DNA of 64,000 nucleotides. It comes from Aspidapion aeneum. Its lineage: Eukaryota > Arthropoda > Insecta > Coleoptera > Brentidae. The notes below the pieces were generated by a model that did no database searches, was not told the DNA's origin, and worked only from the letters and a program-made list of their open reading frames with translations. Position numbers and translations under genes: made by a program. This document shows, piece by piece, positions 53,991-64,000 of the stretch; position 1 is the stretch's first letter, and every line of letters begins with the position of its first letter. The DNA lies in contig OY755039.1 in the NCBI GenBank assembly GCA_963576565.1, positions 140,561,369 to 140,625,368 on the forward strand. Direction: 5' to 3'.

Positions 53991-55166
53991 TTAACGCATA
54001 ATGTGAAAATTAAACGTGCAATGCGTCGCATTTTGTAATGTTAATGCTGACGCCGCCACTTTTGTTAGGTTTTCAGATTGTATCGATGTATTAGTCGTCG
54101 TCATTGATGGAAACACTGTCGTTGCTTCTGCATTCGTGCTTCTTTGCACTGATGTGGATCGAAGTGCTATGGTGGATGGTAGTACTGAGGTGGATGGTTG
54201 GCGTTCTCCTGTCTCCTGATTTGTGTCACTTTTTTTCTGCAAAATTTGCGTTGCAATTTTTTTCTTGTTTTCCTCGGATTCTTCCACATAGGATTCGGCT
54301 ACTGACGCACTCTTCCACCCACCATGTCGCTTCAAATTGGTTATATTTGCTCCGGCATTGGCCAACATTGTGGCAGAAGATCGTCGGAAACAATGGCCCG
54401 TATAAGTTTCCGGATTTGGCAGCTTAAGAAACCCGGCGATGTTACCGGGGATCTTGCCAAATGTGTTTATACCAACCACTTCCTTCGAGCATTTACCGGT
54501 ATGGTAGGAAACAAAGAACCGTTGGTGCGGTGTGTCAGGTGGTCGCAAATTTTTGTATTTTTTGTAGATGTTGATATAGCTTATATCGTCTTTGTTGGGA
54601 TCGCAGACCACAAAACTCCTTGAAGTATGGTTCTTAGTGTTTGAAATTGTTACCACCAGGATGTCGCCTTTCTCTTTGATGTCGGATACTTGTAAATTCG
54701 CTAACTCCGCTCTTCGGCAGGCTCCTGCAATGCCGAATATTGTGGCCACCTTGTTCATTAAATACATCTCATCGGGAGCGTCTTTCAAAAATTTATCGGT
54801 CTCATTTTTTTGCAGTACTTGAGACTTTTTTGGTTTAAAACCGACATTTTTTCGTTTAATAAATGATATTAAGTTATAATATCGCCCAATATCTATATTT
54901 TTTCGTAGTCTTATACACATTTTAAGCATTGAAAATTTGGACCATAACGTGCTAGGCACGAAACTCTTTGACAAATAAGAAAAATAGGCCAAAAATACCT
55001 CTTCTTTTAGCGATGAAGTGTTCTTTGCTTTTAACCAATCTTCAAAAGCGTGGTACTCTTTTTCGTATCTCGGACGGGACTTTTCTGGAACTAATTCCTC
55101 CCTCGCCGATGCTGCGTCATTCAAAATACTGTCTGGAAGTTCAATTTCGCTGTCGTCGAAATCCAT
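53991..55166 (-). CDS. Tyrosine recombinase (Crypton-like), intact
   Basis: 391 residues from the preferred ATG at 55166 (MDFDDSEIELPDSILNDAAS); the frame is open to an earlier ATG at 55244 (417 residues). An N-terminal SAM-like core-binding region (RYEKEYHAFEDWLKAKN, LSKSFVPSTLWSKFSML) precedes the catalytic domain. In 417-residue numbering the set is Arg177 (GACRRAEL), Lys204 (NTKNHTSR), His284 and Arg287 (GHCFRRSSATMLANAG), His307 (RHGGW) and nucleophile Tyr319 (AESYVEES). All expected residues are present and there is no stop or frameshift in 1.2 kb. The Ser/Thr-rich C-terminal tail is variable. The enzyme family joins DNA through a phosphotyrosine intermediate. It lies in a Syndapin intron in the same orientation as that gene. 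Expression is unknown. Confidence 0.9.
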   Translation of the reverse strand: MDFDDSEIELPDSILNDAASAREELVPEKSRPRYEKEYHAFEDWLKAKNTSSLKEEVFLAYFSYLSKSFVPSTLWSKFSMLKMCIRLRKNIDIGRYYNLISFIKRKNVGFKPKKSQVLQKNETDKFLKDAPDEMYLMNKVATIFGIAGACRRAELANLQVSDIKEKGDILVVTISNTKNHTSRSFVVCDPNKDDISYINIYKKYKNLRPPDTPHQRFFVSYHTGKCSKEVVGINTFGKIPGNIAGFLKLPNPETYTGHCFRRSSATMLANAGANITNLKRHGGWKSASVAESYVEESEENKKKIATQILQKKSDTNQETGERQPSTSVLPSTIALRSTSVQRSTNAEATTVFPSMTTTNTSIQSENLTKVAASALTLQNATHCTFNFHIMR

Positions 55167-55357
55167 TTTAAAGAAAACATTGTAAATAAACCGAAAATAA
55201 CGCTGAAATGACACTTGCTGCAATGTTTGCATTTTTAATCCCATAGTAACAACAATAACACAATCCGAAAAAATAGCTTGTCACTAATTAATGTCAAAAT
55301 GACACCAAAATAATAGAGTGCCTGAATATCAATTTGGAATTATTTTACAAAATTTTT

Positions 55358-55435
55358 AAAAAAGGTAGCGTCCGTAAAAAAATTTTTGCGCACGGCGTGC
55401 GTAAAAATTTTTTTTACGCACGCTACCTTTTTTGG
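55358..55435. repeat. Hairpin upstream of the recombinase ORF
   Basis: AAAAAAGGTAGCGT and inner TAAAAAAATTTTT blocks pair with their inverses around GCACGGCGTGC. The GCGTGCGTAAAA word recurs from the palindrome at 53858, tying the two sides together. Confidence 0.75.
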
Positions 55436-55597
55436 TGATTTTATGAAAGCAAATAAAAATAAAGTAATTATAGTAATGAACTTGAATTTTAAAACTAAAA
55501 CGAAAACATAATTTGTCAATAAAAATACAAAATACATTATGTAGGAAGAAGTTTTTTACGCAAGTAGGAAAAATATTGTACCTAACACGCCTACCTA

Positions 55598-55728
55598 TTT
55601 ACCTAACAAGTGCGGAAAGTGTCTTTTCCGCCCTTAACGGCCTTTCCGAACTCCGCTTCGCGTCGTTCGTGTAACTGCCGTTCGTGCGGAAAAGGGTCAC
55701 TTTCCGCACTTGTTAGGTAAATAACTAT
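55598..55728. repeat. Hairpin with ACCTAACAAGTGCGGAAAGT arms
   Basis: TTTACCTAACAAGTGCGGAA with AGTGTCTTTTCCGC pairs with GCGGAAAAGGGTCACTTTCC and GCACTTGTTAGGTAAA. The loop of about 60 bases is GC-rich. It lies between the inner and outer right ends of the recombinase element. Confidence 0.8.
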
Positions 55729-55968
55729 TTATTGAGGATTGAAATGCGCACTAAGGAATTGTTTTCTTTACTAGTTGTCAAAAATTTTATGAAAAAACTT
55801 TTCCCATAAAAGTGTTAATTCAAAACCCTTAAATGCTCATTATATGTCATACGCTTCCTCTTAATCCTTTACGATTTTATGTTTCTATAATTTTAATTTT
55901 TGGCATAACTGACACTATTTTGGTGTTGTAAAAAAATGTTCCCAGTGTAGTTTCACTCGAATACTATA

Positions 55969-57074
55969 CAGGGTGTTCGGCACATGAACCGTCAAAATTT
56001 TTTGGGATATTGTTGGGGTCATTTGCTACCTTTTCAACCTTGGAACTTGGGTCCTTAGAGTCACGGCTAAAGAGATAATTTTTTAATTTTTTTATCTCAA
56101 ATTACCCAAAATCCCACCTTTAAATCCTCGTAAGCTTTTTATTAATGTCTGGAAAAGCACCATTTTTTAAAAATAATTCTGTAATCTTATGCTACTTCAA
56201 CTAATTAATAGATTTGTTAAAATTTATGTACCAAAGGGACATACGAGGTTTTTTATTGAAGAACATTAGTGATTTTGTGAAAGAAAATCAATTTCAAAAT
56301 TAAAAATTAAAAAAGTATCGACACTTGAGAACTTCATTTTCTTTTAAAAACTTCTCTAGTTGATTACATTTCTAACGGTATGCTACACATTGATTAAAAA
56401 AACAATTCTGGTTTAAAATACGGATATTCTGTGAGACGGGCAATATTCGTTCGGACTTGATAAGAAAAACAATTTGATGTTTATGATCGTTTCGAACAAA
56501 ATTTATAAAATACATTATTGTTAAAAGTTTAACTTTTGTTTAAGTAGGTAAACAATCATAAACATCAAATTGTTTTTCTTACCAATTCCGAACGAGTCTC
56601 GCCCTTCTGACGGAATTTCTGTATTTTAAAGCAGAAATGTTTTTTTATCAATGTGTAGCATACCGTTAGAAAGGTAATCAACTAGAGAAGATTTTAAAAG
56701 AAAATGAAGTTCTCAATTGTCGATACTTTTTTAATTTTTAATTTTGAAATTGATTTTCTTTCACAAAATCACTAATTTTCTTCAATTAAAAACCTCGTAT
56801 GTCCCTTTGGTACATCAATTTTAACAAATCTATTAATTAGTTGAAGAAGCATAAGTTTACAGAATTATTTAAAAAAAATGGTGCTTTTCCAGACAATAAT
56901 AAAAAGCTTACGAGGGTTTAAAGGTGGGATTTTGAATAATTTGAGAAAAAAAAATTAAAAATTCATATCTCTTTAGCCGTGACTCTTAGGACCCAAGTTC
57001 CAAGGTTGAAAAGGTAGCAAATGACCCCAACAATATCTCAAAAAATTTTGACGGTTCATGTGCCGAACACCCTG
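55969..57074. mobile_element. CAGGGTGTTCGGCACATG foldback element
   Basis: CAGGGTGTTCGGCACATGAA and TTCATGTGCCGAACACCCTG are inverse ends. The halves pair for about 500 bp (TTGTTGGGGTCATTTGCTAC with its inverse near 57015). TA is at the left (TATACAGGG) but the right side reads GG, because the next element begins there. 1.1 kb, non-coding. Confidence 0.9.
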
Positions 57075-58427
57075 GGTTTTACTACGTTATACCTCGCTCG
57101 TCAAAACGCCCTATATAACGATTTTTTTGTATGGAAATGATTCTTTGGACTATTTTTAGTCGATTTAGATACGGGAAATTAAAAAAAAGTATGGTTTTTT
57201 TGAAAAATAATTTTTTAAAAAACGTTACATAGTGATTTTCTTTGACTTGTTTTGGTTGAAAAAAATCAATTTCTATCACTGCATCGTCAAATTTTCAACA
57301 TAAATTTGTATATTAGCTTAGGATCAATAATTTAACAATTCTAAATTAATTACATACCTAGTTTTTCGTGTTTTTTCGCGGTTTATTCACATAATTTTGA
57401 AAATTTATACAATTGACCTTCCCACAGATGTTTTGACACATTGATAGAAATTTTTTGCTAGACTGTTTCCAGGTCATTCGGCCATATCAAATTTCCCAAT
57501 TTGATTTGCTTACGCTGACTTACCCTCAGATGCACCGTAAGCACTTAAGCGCGATCATGGGTTAATTCGCGATTAAGTCCTTGTTGCTCACATACAAAAC
57601 AACAGAGATTGAGAATGCATTAGAAAAGCCTTGTTACGGGGCATCTGACGGTTAAAGGCCCTAATTATAGGAAATTATTTATTTAGAACTATTCACCCAG
57701 AATCGGCGCAGCCGATTCTTGCTTATTGCTTGTGCGGTACGGTTCGGTTCCGTTCGGTTCGGTTTGGTTTAGTTCGGTTCCGTTCGGTTTGGTTTAGTTC
57801 GGTTCGTTTTGGTTCAGTTAAGTTGCGTTCGGTTTGGTTTTAGGTTAGGTTTGTTGAGTTTTAAAGTAATTCAGCAGGAGTCAGCGCAGCCGACTCCTGC
57901 TGAATTACTTTAAGACACAACCAAGTTCGACCCGAACCGAACCAAACCGAACTGCTGAATTTCTGTAAATCATCATTATCATAATTGTTTCTGCATCATT
58001 TTTTTCATTATAAATGCTCAATAGTCGATTTTGGACGATTTTATGGAGTCAAAAATGCGCGACAAATTAAAATGTTGGAGCAAGATGTCAGGTCGAACGT
58101 TAGATTTCAAAAATATGGTGTAACCATTTTTCTATGCGTAAATAAATTTCCAAAAAACCATAACTTTTTATCGCCTCTTGCCAGACAGTTCATTCAGTCG
58201 ATTGTGAGCCGTCCCTCTCTTTCTCGAAATAACAAACGTCAAATAAATTCTTTCTATAGCAATTTGTATGAGTTTTTACTAATTTTTTAATTTTGAAATT
58301 TCTAAAAAAAATGCGAAAAATCCGCATTTTTTTTCTTGAAAACAGTATAAAACGACCTCAACTTATCATTAAAAAAAGAAACACCCATTTTCAAGCATCG
58401 AGGTAAAACGTAGTAGACCCCACCCTG
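57075..58427. mobile_element. Second foldback element, abutting the first
   Basis: GGGTTTTACTACGTTATACC with TCGCTCGTCAAAACG at the left matches in inverse GAGGTAAAACGTAGTAGACC with CCACCCTGTA at the right. The interior holds GGTTC repeats and a perfect hairpin (separate entries) and otherwise AT-rich DNA with no gene. It overlaps or shares its left end with the previous element. Confidence 0.6.
57735..57960. repeat. GGTTCGGTTC simple repeat with a perfect hairpin
   Basis: About 110 bp of GGTTC/GGTTT pentamers at 57738-57850, and the inverse (GAACCGAACCAAACCGAACT) at 57931-57950. Between them TTAAAGTAATTCAGCAGGAG with TC (57861-57882) pairs perfectly with its inverse ending at 57913, a 22-bp stem with a 9-base loop. 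A related hairpin (AGAATCGGCGCAGCCGATTCT) lies at about 57700. Confidence 0.85.
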
Positions 58428-58832
58428 TATATAGTAGTCCTGTAATTTTACAATAGCAGCCGGTAAAACCGAAAGCTATTGTGTAGTTGTATTTAGAGTT
58501 TGTGTGTGCTTTACGCACTATAATGAACCATTATCATTGCACTTTGTTTTAAATCTTTGTCCAATCGGTTTTTAAATGAGTTTATACTTGTTGCTGTTAT
58601 TGTATTTTCTTTTGTGGCAATCCATATCTAACATTAACACGATTAATAAAAAAATTATTTCTTGGTAGCTTAGCAGCTTTTTCTTTAGTGCACTAGTCAG
58701 CTCAACCCGAGCTTATAGCGGATTGATTTGAGAAAAAATGCTGCACTAGTGCTCCACTTCAATAAGCGGACAGAACCAATAAGTAAAAACGAAAACGAAC
58801 GTACGAGAACCCGTTGATATTCTATAACTTAC
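58428..58832 (-). other. Syndapin intron, no clear feature
   Basis: About 400 bp up to the donor of the F-BAR exon (CAT|GTAAGT). TGCACTAG words at 58688 and 58741 hint at a small inverted repeat. No gene. Confidence 0.45.
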
Positions 58833-59059
58833 ATGGGGTCTTGCGATATATTCAAACACTTCTGAACATCAAACATGGTTCCTTTGATAAAGTTGAGTCT
58901 TTGAGCTTCCATTTCTTGACACTTGTCAAAAACAACTGTCATGTCTTCCATATACTTGGGATTGTATTGATTGATTTCTTGTAAGGCCAGTTCGTATTTT
59001 TCTTTACACTTTTGCACCTCTTCTTTCGTTTTCTGTACCCGGTCCTGCATTTTTTTCAC
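58833..59059 (-). CDS. Synd: Syndapin (PACSIN), internal F-BAR exon
   Basis: 75 codons plus two bases: VKKMQDRVQKTKEEVQKCKE, KYELALQEINQYNPKYMEDM and TVVFDKCQEMEAQRLNFIKG, then TMFDVQKCLNISQDP. This matches the long third helix of the syndapin F-BAR dimer, which senses and shapes curved membranes at the plasma membrane and endocytic sites. Acceptor TTTCCACAG at 59060-59068, donor CAT|GTAAGT at 58832. The preceding F-BAR exons are not in the window, so the upstream intron is longer than 4.9 kb. The visible coding part of the gene totals about 259 residues. Confidence 0.96.
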
Positions 59060-59884
59060 CTGTGGAAATAAAACCTATTTGAACACCAATATGCAAAATG
59101 ACCTAGGTTGAAGCACCGAAAATCTACCGTTAGATTTTCTGTAGACCAGTGCAGTGAAAAAAGTAGTAACCGCATAAAAACTATCGGAAATAAAAGAAGA
59201 TTTCACTGCACTAGCGCCACATGTGTGGATCTGTTCATAAACTTTGCTTACGCCTTTGAGTATATGACCCCAGGGCTATCAAAATGGACGGGCCACGATC
59301 CTCCACTTTGTTGACGTCACATCCGGGGCTGATTTTTTTTTGATGGTCACGTTACGACACAGCTGATTGTCTTTAAAATTTTGAAGTTGGAATGACGGTT
59401 CATGGATATTTGATTTTTTGTTAAATAAAGCCGTTTTTGAGATTGTTTTTACTTTATTCTGGCAGAACAATTTTTTTTAAATGTATAGTAAGCCCTAATT
59501 TTTCATAGCCGCTTCATTAGCTCACACAAAAATTAAGTTTAAAGCAGAAGCGAATGTGACAATCACATATGACAAAGTCAAATACATGTCAAATATAACA
59601 GTTGGCATGTGGTACATGGCGGGTAATTTGAATTCAAAATAAGGAATGCTAAATCTTAAAGATTTTAACCTTATAATCATGTTGCTTCCTTACAAACCTT
59701 TGGTGGAATATCGGGATGGTGTCTGAGAATATTTCACTGAAATTTTGCGAAAATCTGTAGTGCCATTTTAAAAATATCATAAAAAAACGTCTGACCTCCC
59801 ATAAGACCCAATGTAAAATTTAGCCCCGGGAGAACAGCTGATTTTTTCAGGGTCGTGGCCTCTATTTTTATGTTGGCCTTGATG
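59060..59884 (-). other. Syndapin intron, no clear feature
   Basis: About 820 bp. A GACGTCACATCCGGGGCTGA stretch near 59313 and the inverted words CCCGGGAGAACAGCTGATTT (59824) suggest pieces of an old inverted-repeat element. I see no exon with F-BAR similarity here. Confidence 0.45.
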
Positions 59885-62350
59885 ACCCATATAGAGGTGC
59901 AACTAAGGTCACTCATCGTCAAGCAAGCTTTACAGGTAGCGAAGCTAACGTCAGGGTTTCTATTTTTTGGTTATTATTTTTGACATGTTTTCCTCGGTTT
60001 CGCATTGGCGGTTCTGTTTTATTTTGAAGATGTTGTTTTACACAGTATGAAGGTACCTAAACCATACATATTTATGTAATTAGAATTAAAAAGTTATGCT
60101 GCAAACCCAAGTAACATTTCTTTATTTATAGCAGAAGCTAAAAGGTTGCCAGCGCCTTTCCTTAAAACCATTAGTTTCAATGTTTGGTCGCTAGCACGTT
60201 CCCATTACCCTTATATACCCCTTAGACCTCCTAAATGGGACTCCCCAATTGGTGGTGGCAACCTATGTATTAAACTCACTATAAAACCATAAGAAATAAA
60301 CTCCAGCTTCGCCCTCTAGCGGTTCCACCAGTATAGAACCTTTTAGAGTCTAAAGCTATTATGCCAGGTTCTAAAAGCAACTCAGAAACGTCCTCTATCC
60401 TATTATAAAACTAGATTTGGTAATTTGGTATCCTGGCGATTCTGTTGAATACCATAATACCTTTAGAGTAAAGAAGTTTTCCTATAAAAGCTATGGCGAT
60501 ATTTTAGATTCACAATGGCTATATAAAATAATTTAGGTCACAAAATTGCCAAAAATGTCAGTCTCAAAATTATTTTATCACATAAAAATATACCGAGTTT
60601 GTCGTTTTGTTGATGATCAAATTGCCTGCCAGATTTATTTTTTTGATAAAATCGTATCTGAAAAGCTCTCAAAATAAGCGCTCCAGCTCAAGAATGCTTT
60701 TTAATAGTTTTTAATAACAAAATAACAAATATTTAAAATTAAAAAAAAAATCATTTACACTATTCACTATTAAAAAAGTCTGTTTGGTTTACATAAATCA
60801 AAATTAAAGTAAAATTATTGTTAAAAAACACTGCTAAAACGACTAGATAAATATTTTCTCTTTACAATATTTTTTTAAAAATTTATATACGCCATTATGG
60901 TTTTATAGTGGTCACTTGGTTTTATTTGTTACTGTATCGCAGCAAGGATTTTTGAGTGCCCTTATGAAACCAATAAAAAAGAACAATGTAAACATAGTCA
61001 ACATAGTGTTTTTTATCGTGCAATTTCGACACAATCGAGAGGCCAAGTGCAATGGTATTCGTTGTGCCTGCAGGCTGCAGGGCAACCTCTTATATTGGCC
61101 GTAAAAACAGGCCTTATCTAGGCCTGGGTGTCCTACCCAGGAGGACGGAAACTCAACAATTATTAATTATTGGGCTTTAAATAATCAATCTTGCAATAGG
61201 TAGGTACCAATCTGTACCTATAGGTATATCTATTATTTTTACAAGAAATACCTAAAAAAATAAAACACGAAAGTATTTACTTCCTTCTGTTCCCTTAAGG
61301 AAAACAAGGTTTTATATGGCCGCCTATTTAAATAATATTTAATATACAGCTATGGGTAACTATCAATACAAAAGAATTAAGTTTACCTTTAAACCTTCCT
61401 ATAAAACCTTTTTAAAATGCCTAAAAGTAATGGCAAAAACCAAAAGTCTAAAGTTTATATTTACCACTCTTAAAAACCCTAAGGAAACTAGGTTCTATAT
61501 GGCCGCCTATCTAATCATATTTACTTTTAGACTACTGGTAACTATAAAAACAAAGGGATATAAGATAACCTTTTAGCTCAATTATAAAACACTTTTGTGA
61601 TGACCTAAAGTAATGAAAAAAACTAAATGACCAAAGTTTATATTTATTTCTTTTTAAAAACTTTAGGTAAAATGGTTTTATAAGACCATCTTTATAAATC
61701 AGAAATTAATAAAACCAAAAGTATCTAAAAGGAACAGAAGGAATATCAGTTTTATTATACTCCCTTTATAAATCACTGTTTGGTTGTATAACACCCCTTT
61801 AGGTAATTGGCAATATAAATTACCTTTATGTAGCCAAATTGATCCTAAAACCCATAACAGCACCCTCTAAATAACCTAGGAACCAAATTAATAAAACCTT
61901 GAGTGGTAATAATGTTACTTGGGAACTATCTTGAAACTGTATCAATAATAAATAGATCTTTAGACTGTGTTAAAACCACATTTTTAAAATAACAACGAGC
62001 CGCCAATGCGAAAACGAGGAAAACATGTCAAAAATTATAACCAAAAAATAGAAAGCCTGACGTTAGCTTCGCTACCTGTAAAGCTTGCTTGACGATGAGT
62101 GACCTTAGGTGCAACCGGCGAGCCTATTAGCAATATTAAGGGGCAGATGGCGCTGAAATAAATTCGTGTGCTACATACGCAATATTTAGAGACAACTACT
62201 ATGATCTAATGGCATTTGCATGATGCGGAACTCGCACATGCAACTAAATCATACTAGTAATCCCTGAATATTGCGTACCAGACGAATTTATTTTAGCGCC
62301 ATCGGCCCCTCAATATTGCAAGGCTCGCTGACTGCACCTCTATATGAGTC
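59885..62350. mobile_element. Palindromic MITE with ATAGAGGTGCA ends, split by a hAT element
   Basis: ATATAGAGGTGCAAC at the left, continuing after the insertion as CGGCGAGCCTATTAGCAATA with GGCAGATGGCGC, is the inverse of GCGCCATCGGCCCCTCAATA with TTGCAAGGCTCGC and TGCACCTCTATAT at 62300-62345. Without the hAT insertion it would be about 240 bp. Confidence 0.8.
59904..62107. mobile_element. hAT-type element, 2.2 kb, with 8-bp target duplication
   Basis: TAAGGTCACTCATCGTCAAG and CTTGACGATGAGTGACCTTA are perfect inverse ends, flanked by GGTGCAAC on both sides (59896-59903 and 62108-62115). The terminal 150-200 bp match the short copy at 15453-15955. The interior at 61260-61900 carries repeated TATAAAACCTTTT, TTTATATGGCCGCCTAT and AAGGTAAT-like words. 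No transposase frame is recognisable, so it is non-autonomous in spite of its size. Confidence 0.88.
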
Positions 62351-62374
62351 ATATACGCAAAGCTTACGCTCTTA

Positions 62375-63942
62375 CAGTGTTGTCAACTATTGGAAAGCGA
62401 AAATCCGTAGCGTGAACGCGAAAAATCTGTAGAAATCCGTAAGTTCAAAGAAGACTAAAAACAAAAAAAGGTGCTTTTTTTACAATTAAAAAGTTTATAT
62501 TGGTTTGATTTTTTTCTTTTTTTGACAGTGACAGGAGTGCACTACTTTTTTGGTTCGGAATTGCACGAGAACGGTACGGTAGTGGTCGGATACTATCGAT
62601 AGCAGTATCGATATTATCGATAGTTTGTGACTATCGAAAACTATCGATAGTCTTCAAGAACCATCAATAGTTTTTAAAATCGCTGGTTTTTAGTATTTTT
62701 CAAAATAATTTTCACAAGAATCCTTTCAAAACACAAAAAAACAGAAGTTTATTAGCAAGCAAACAGCAATTCAGCACTAGATTAGTAGATCATAAATCTA
62801 TAGGTATTAATGATTGGCTAACTGCCTTCTCCATCAGTTTTATCATGTCTCTGCTTTCTACTCGTGCTACCATCTATTGCTTCATGAACAAACTAGAAAA
62901 AAATCACCCGATGCAATTACGGGGAATCACAGGATTCAATTATTTAGTGTGCTTTTGGAGGTGGGGCCACGTAGGTTAAGCCGCGTACACACTATTTGCC
63001 TGTCCCGAAATTCCCTATTCAATTGTCACACCCCTGAGATCTAGCTACTAGGTCGCTTTTGGTAAGGCCACTAATTTCGAAACAATAGAAACTCTGTTTG
63101 TTTTTCGATAGTACCTACTATCGATAGTATCTCTTGAGACTATCGAAAACTATCGATAGGGCTGATTATCGATAGTATCCGACCACTACGGTACGGTACC
63201 TACTACTCCGTTCCAACGGATCCAAATAAACTTTTTTGCAGTGCCGCCAATTTTTTAAACGGATAAACCGTTATAATTAGAAGAAATAAAAAGTACGTAC
63301 TTTTTTAACCTTTTTTATTTAGTTAAGGTACGTACAAACACTAATATTTTCTAGTGCAACATACATAACGTAAAACATAGTTTAACTTTCGTGGCGCGAA
63401 GCGTTGTTTGACTCCCCATCAAACAACGCGCGAAATAATACAATTCGTTCTAAATAATATTGCAACGACCGTCCTGCTTGATGTCTAGAAAAATAAGGTC
63501 ACTGATCCAAGCAAAACCTTTTTACAAGATGATTAAAATGTAGGAAAAAAAGTAAAGATAATAGGGATATATTAACAGTTTCGCATTACAAACTGACAGT
63601 TGATCTTTCAAAATTGACATACCAAAGTCGAATTTATAAATCCCGGCGTTTATTTTCCATTAATAGTGGCGTCACTAATAAATCCGGCTCGTATAATACA
63701 CAAAGGCCTAATTTTAAAAGGACACAGCTGTTCTTATAATGAGAAACTGTCAATATAGTGCCCGGCACAATTTGTGCCTGGCACTATTGCAATAGGTCCC
63801 TACAAGCCGTTGTGTTTCGATGTTTATCGTTTTTTTAGGAAAATTGCCAAAAATCTGTAGATTTGGATCTAAAATCGGATATCGGAAATCGAAATCCAAA
63901 ATCCGTAGATCTACAGATAAATCCGTAGGGTTGGCAACACTG
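62375..63942. mobile_element. hAT-type element with 8-bp target duplication, 1.57 kb
   Basis: Ends CAGTGTTGTCAAC and GTTGGCAACACTG, flanked by CGCTCTTA on both sides (62367-62374 and 63943-63950). Subterminal AAATCCGTAG words are repeated and inverted at both ends. A second hAT MITE is nested inside. No transposase recognised. Small hairpins lie at about 63400-63440 (CGTTGTTTGA and its inverse) and 63756-63786 (AGTGCCCGGCACA and its inverse). Confidence 0.85.
62580..63188. mobile_element. Nested hAT-type MITE with TATCGATA repeats
   Basis: TAGTGGTCGGATACTATCGA and TCGATAGTATCCGACCACTA are perfect inverse ends, flanked by CGGTACGG on both sides (62572-62579 and 63189-63196). Several ACTATCGATAG units sit near each end. 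609 bp. Confidence 0.92.
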
Positions 63943-64000
63943 CGCTCTTAAACTTTGCTTACTTCACAGCAGCCAATAGCAAAATAAAATTAGAATCGAT

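Larger units (their letters stand above)
53504..55846 (-). mobile_element. Tyrosine-recombinase transposon (Crypton-like) with nested inverted repeats
   Basis: Outer imperfect inverted repeats of about 50 bp (TATAATGAGCGCGTAAGGGA with TTATGGGAAAAGTATTTA at the left; TTTTCCCATAAAAGTGTTAA with AACCCTTAAATGCTCATTAT at the right) bound 2.34 kb. Inside is a second inverted pair, CCTACTTGCG at 53851 and CGCAAGTAGG ending at 55568. A perfect 30-bp palindrome lies at 53858-53887, and long hairpins at 55358-55435 and 55598-55728. The only gene is a tyrosine recombinase. No reverse transcriptase is present, which argues against DIRS or Ngaro and for a Crypton-type element. Which inverted pair marks the true ends is unclear. 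Confidence 0.7.

Noticed and set aside
54016..55171. Plus-strand frames opposite the recombinase
   Set aside because: Antisense shadows of the intact minus-strand recombinase.
59060..64000. Possible further Syndapin F-BAR exons
   Set aside because: No minus-strand frame there matches the N-terminal F-BAR helices; the region is hAT and MITE sequence.

Overview
The window looks like AT-rich nuclear DNA from an insect with a repeat-laden genome, possibly a beetle; the order is a guess. The genes have GT-AG introns and conserved animal proteins, and the introns and intergenic DNA are filled with DNA transposons, foldback elements, satellites and decayed retrotransposons. No rRNA, tRNA or CRISPR array was seen.

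Five protein-coding genes were recognised. (1) AP-1 complex mu subunit (minus, 1-516, runs off the left edge). (2) A BRMS1/BRMS1L-type Sin3-HDAC co-repressor subunit (plus, two exons, 1047-2319), divergent from AP-1mu. (3) Cog8, a Golgi tethering subunit (minus, three exons between 4713 and 17098). Its last exon and 3' flank are repeated in tandem with a 717-bp period at 2.5-5.5 kb. (4) Rab33, a Golgi/autophagy GTPase (plus, three exons, 17441-27175), divergent from Cog8 across about 340 bp. (5) Syndapin/PACSIN, an F-BAR + SH3 membrane-bending protein (minus, exons from 59059 down to 39022). Its N-terminal F-BAR exons lie beyond the right edge. All five act in membrane traffic except the BRMS1-like chromatin protein; nothing suggests co-regulation beyond the two divergent promoter pairs.

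Mobile DNA. Cog8 introns hold a 5'-truncated LINE RNase H fragment, a second LINE (reverse transcriptase) carrying a pogo/Tigger MITE, two tandem arrays, an LTR-like direct-repeat element, a dead mariner nested in a TA-flanked foldback, a hAT MITE with an 8-bp target duplication and two PIF/Harbinger-like MITEs. Rab33 introns hold minisatellite elements, a 170-bp satellite, three mariner/pogo-type elements in a row and a Penelope-like palindrome. The Rab33-Syndapin interval is largely foldback elements. Syndapin introns hold an internally deleted LTR retrotransposon, an RTE LINE fragment, a mariner-type element with a paired-HTH ORF, a 3.9-kb satellite and several large palindromes.

The most interesting item is an apparently intact tyrosine recombinase ORF (55166-53991, minus) with all catalytic residues. 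It lies in a Syndapin intron inside nested inverted repeats and palindromes, with no reverse transcriptase, and resembles a Crypton-type transposon. Other points of note are the recent Cog8 terminal-exon amplification, hammerhead-ribozyme-like cores in two palindromes, and nested hAT elements with perfect 8-bp target duplications. All calls are by eye from the sequence; no database search was run.
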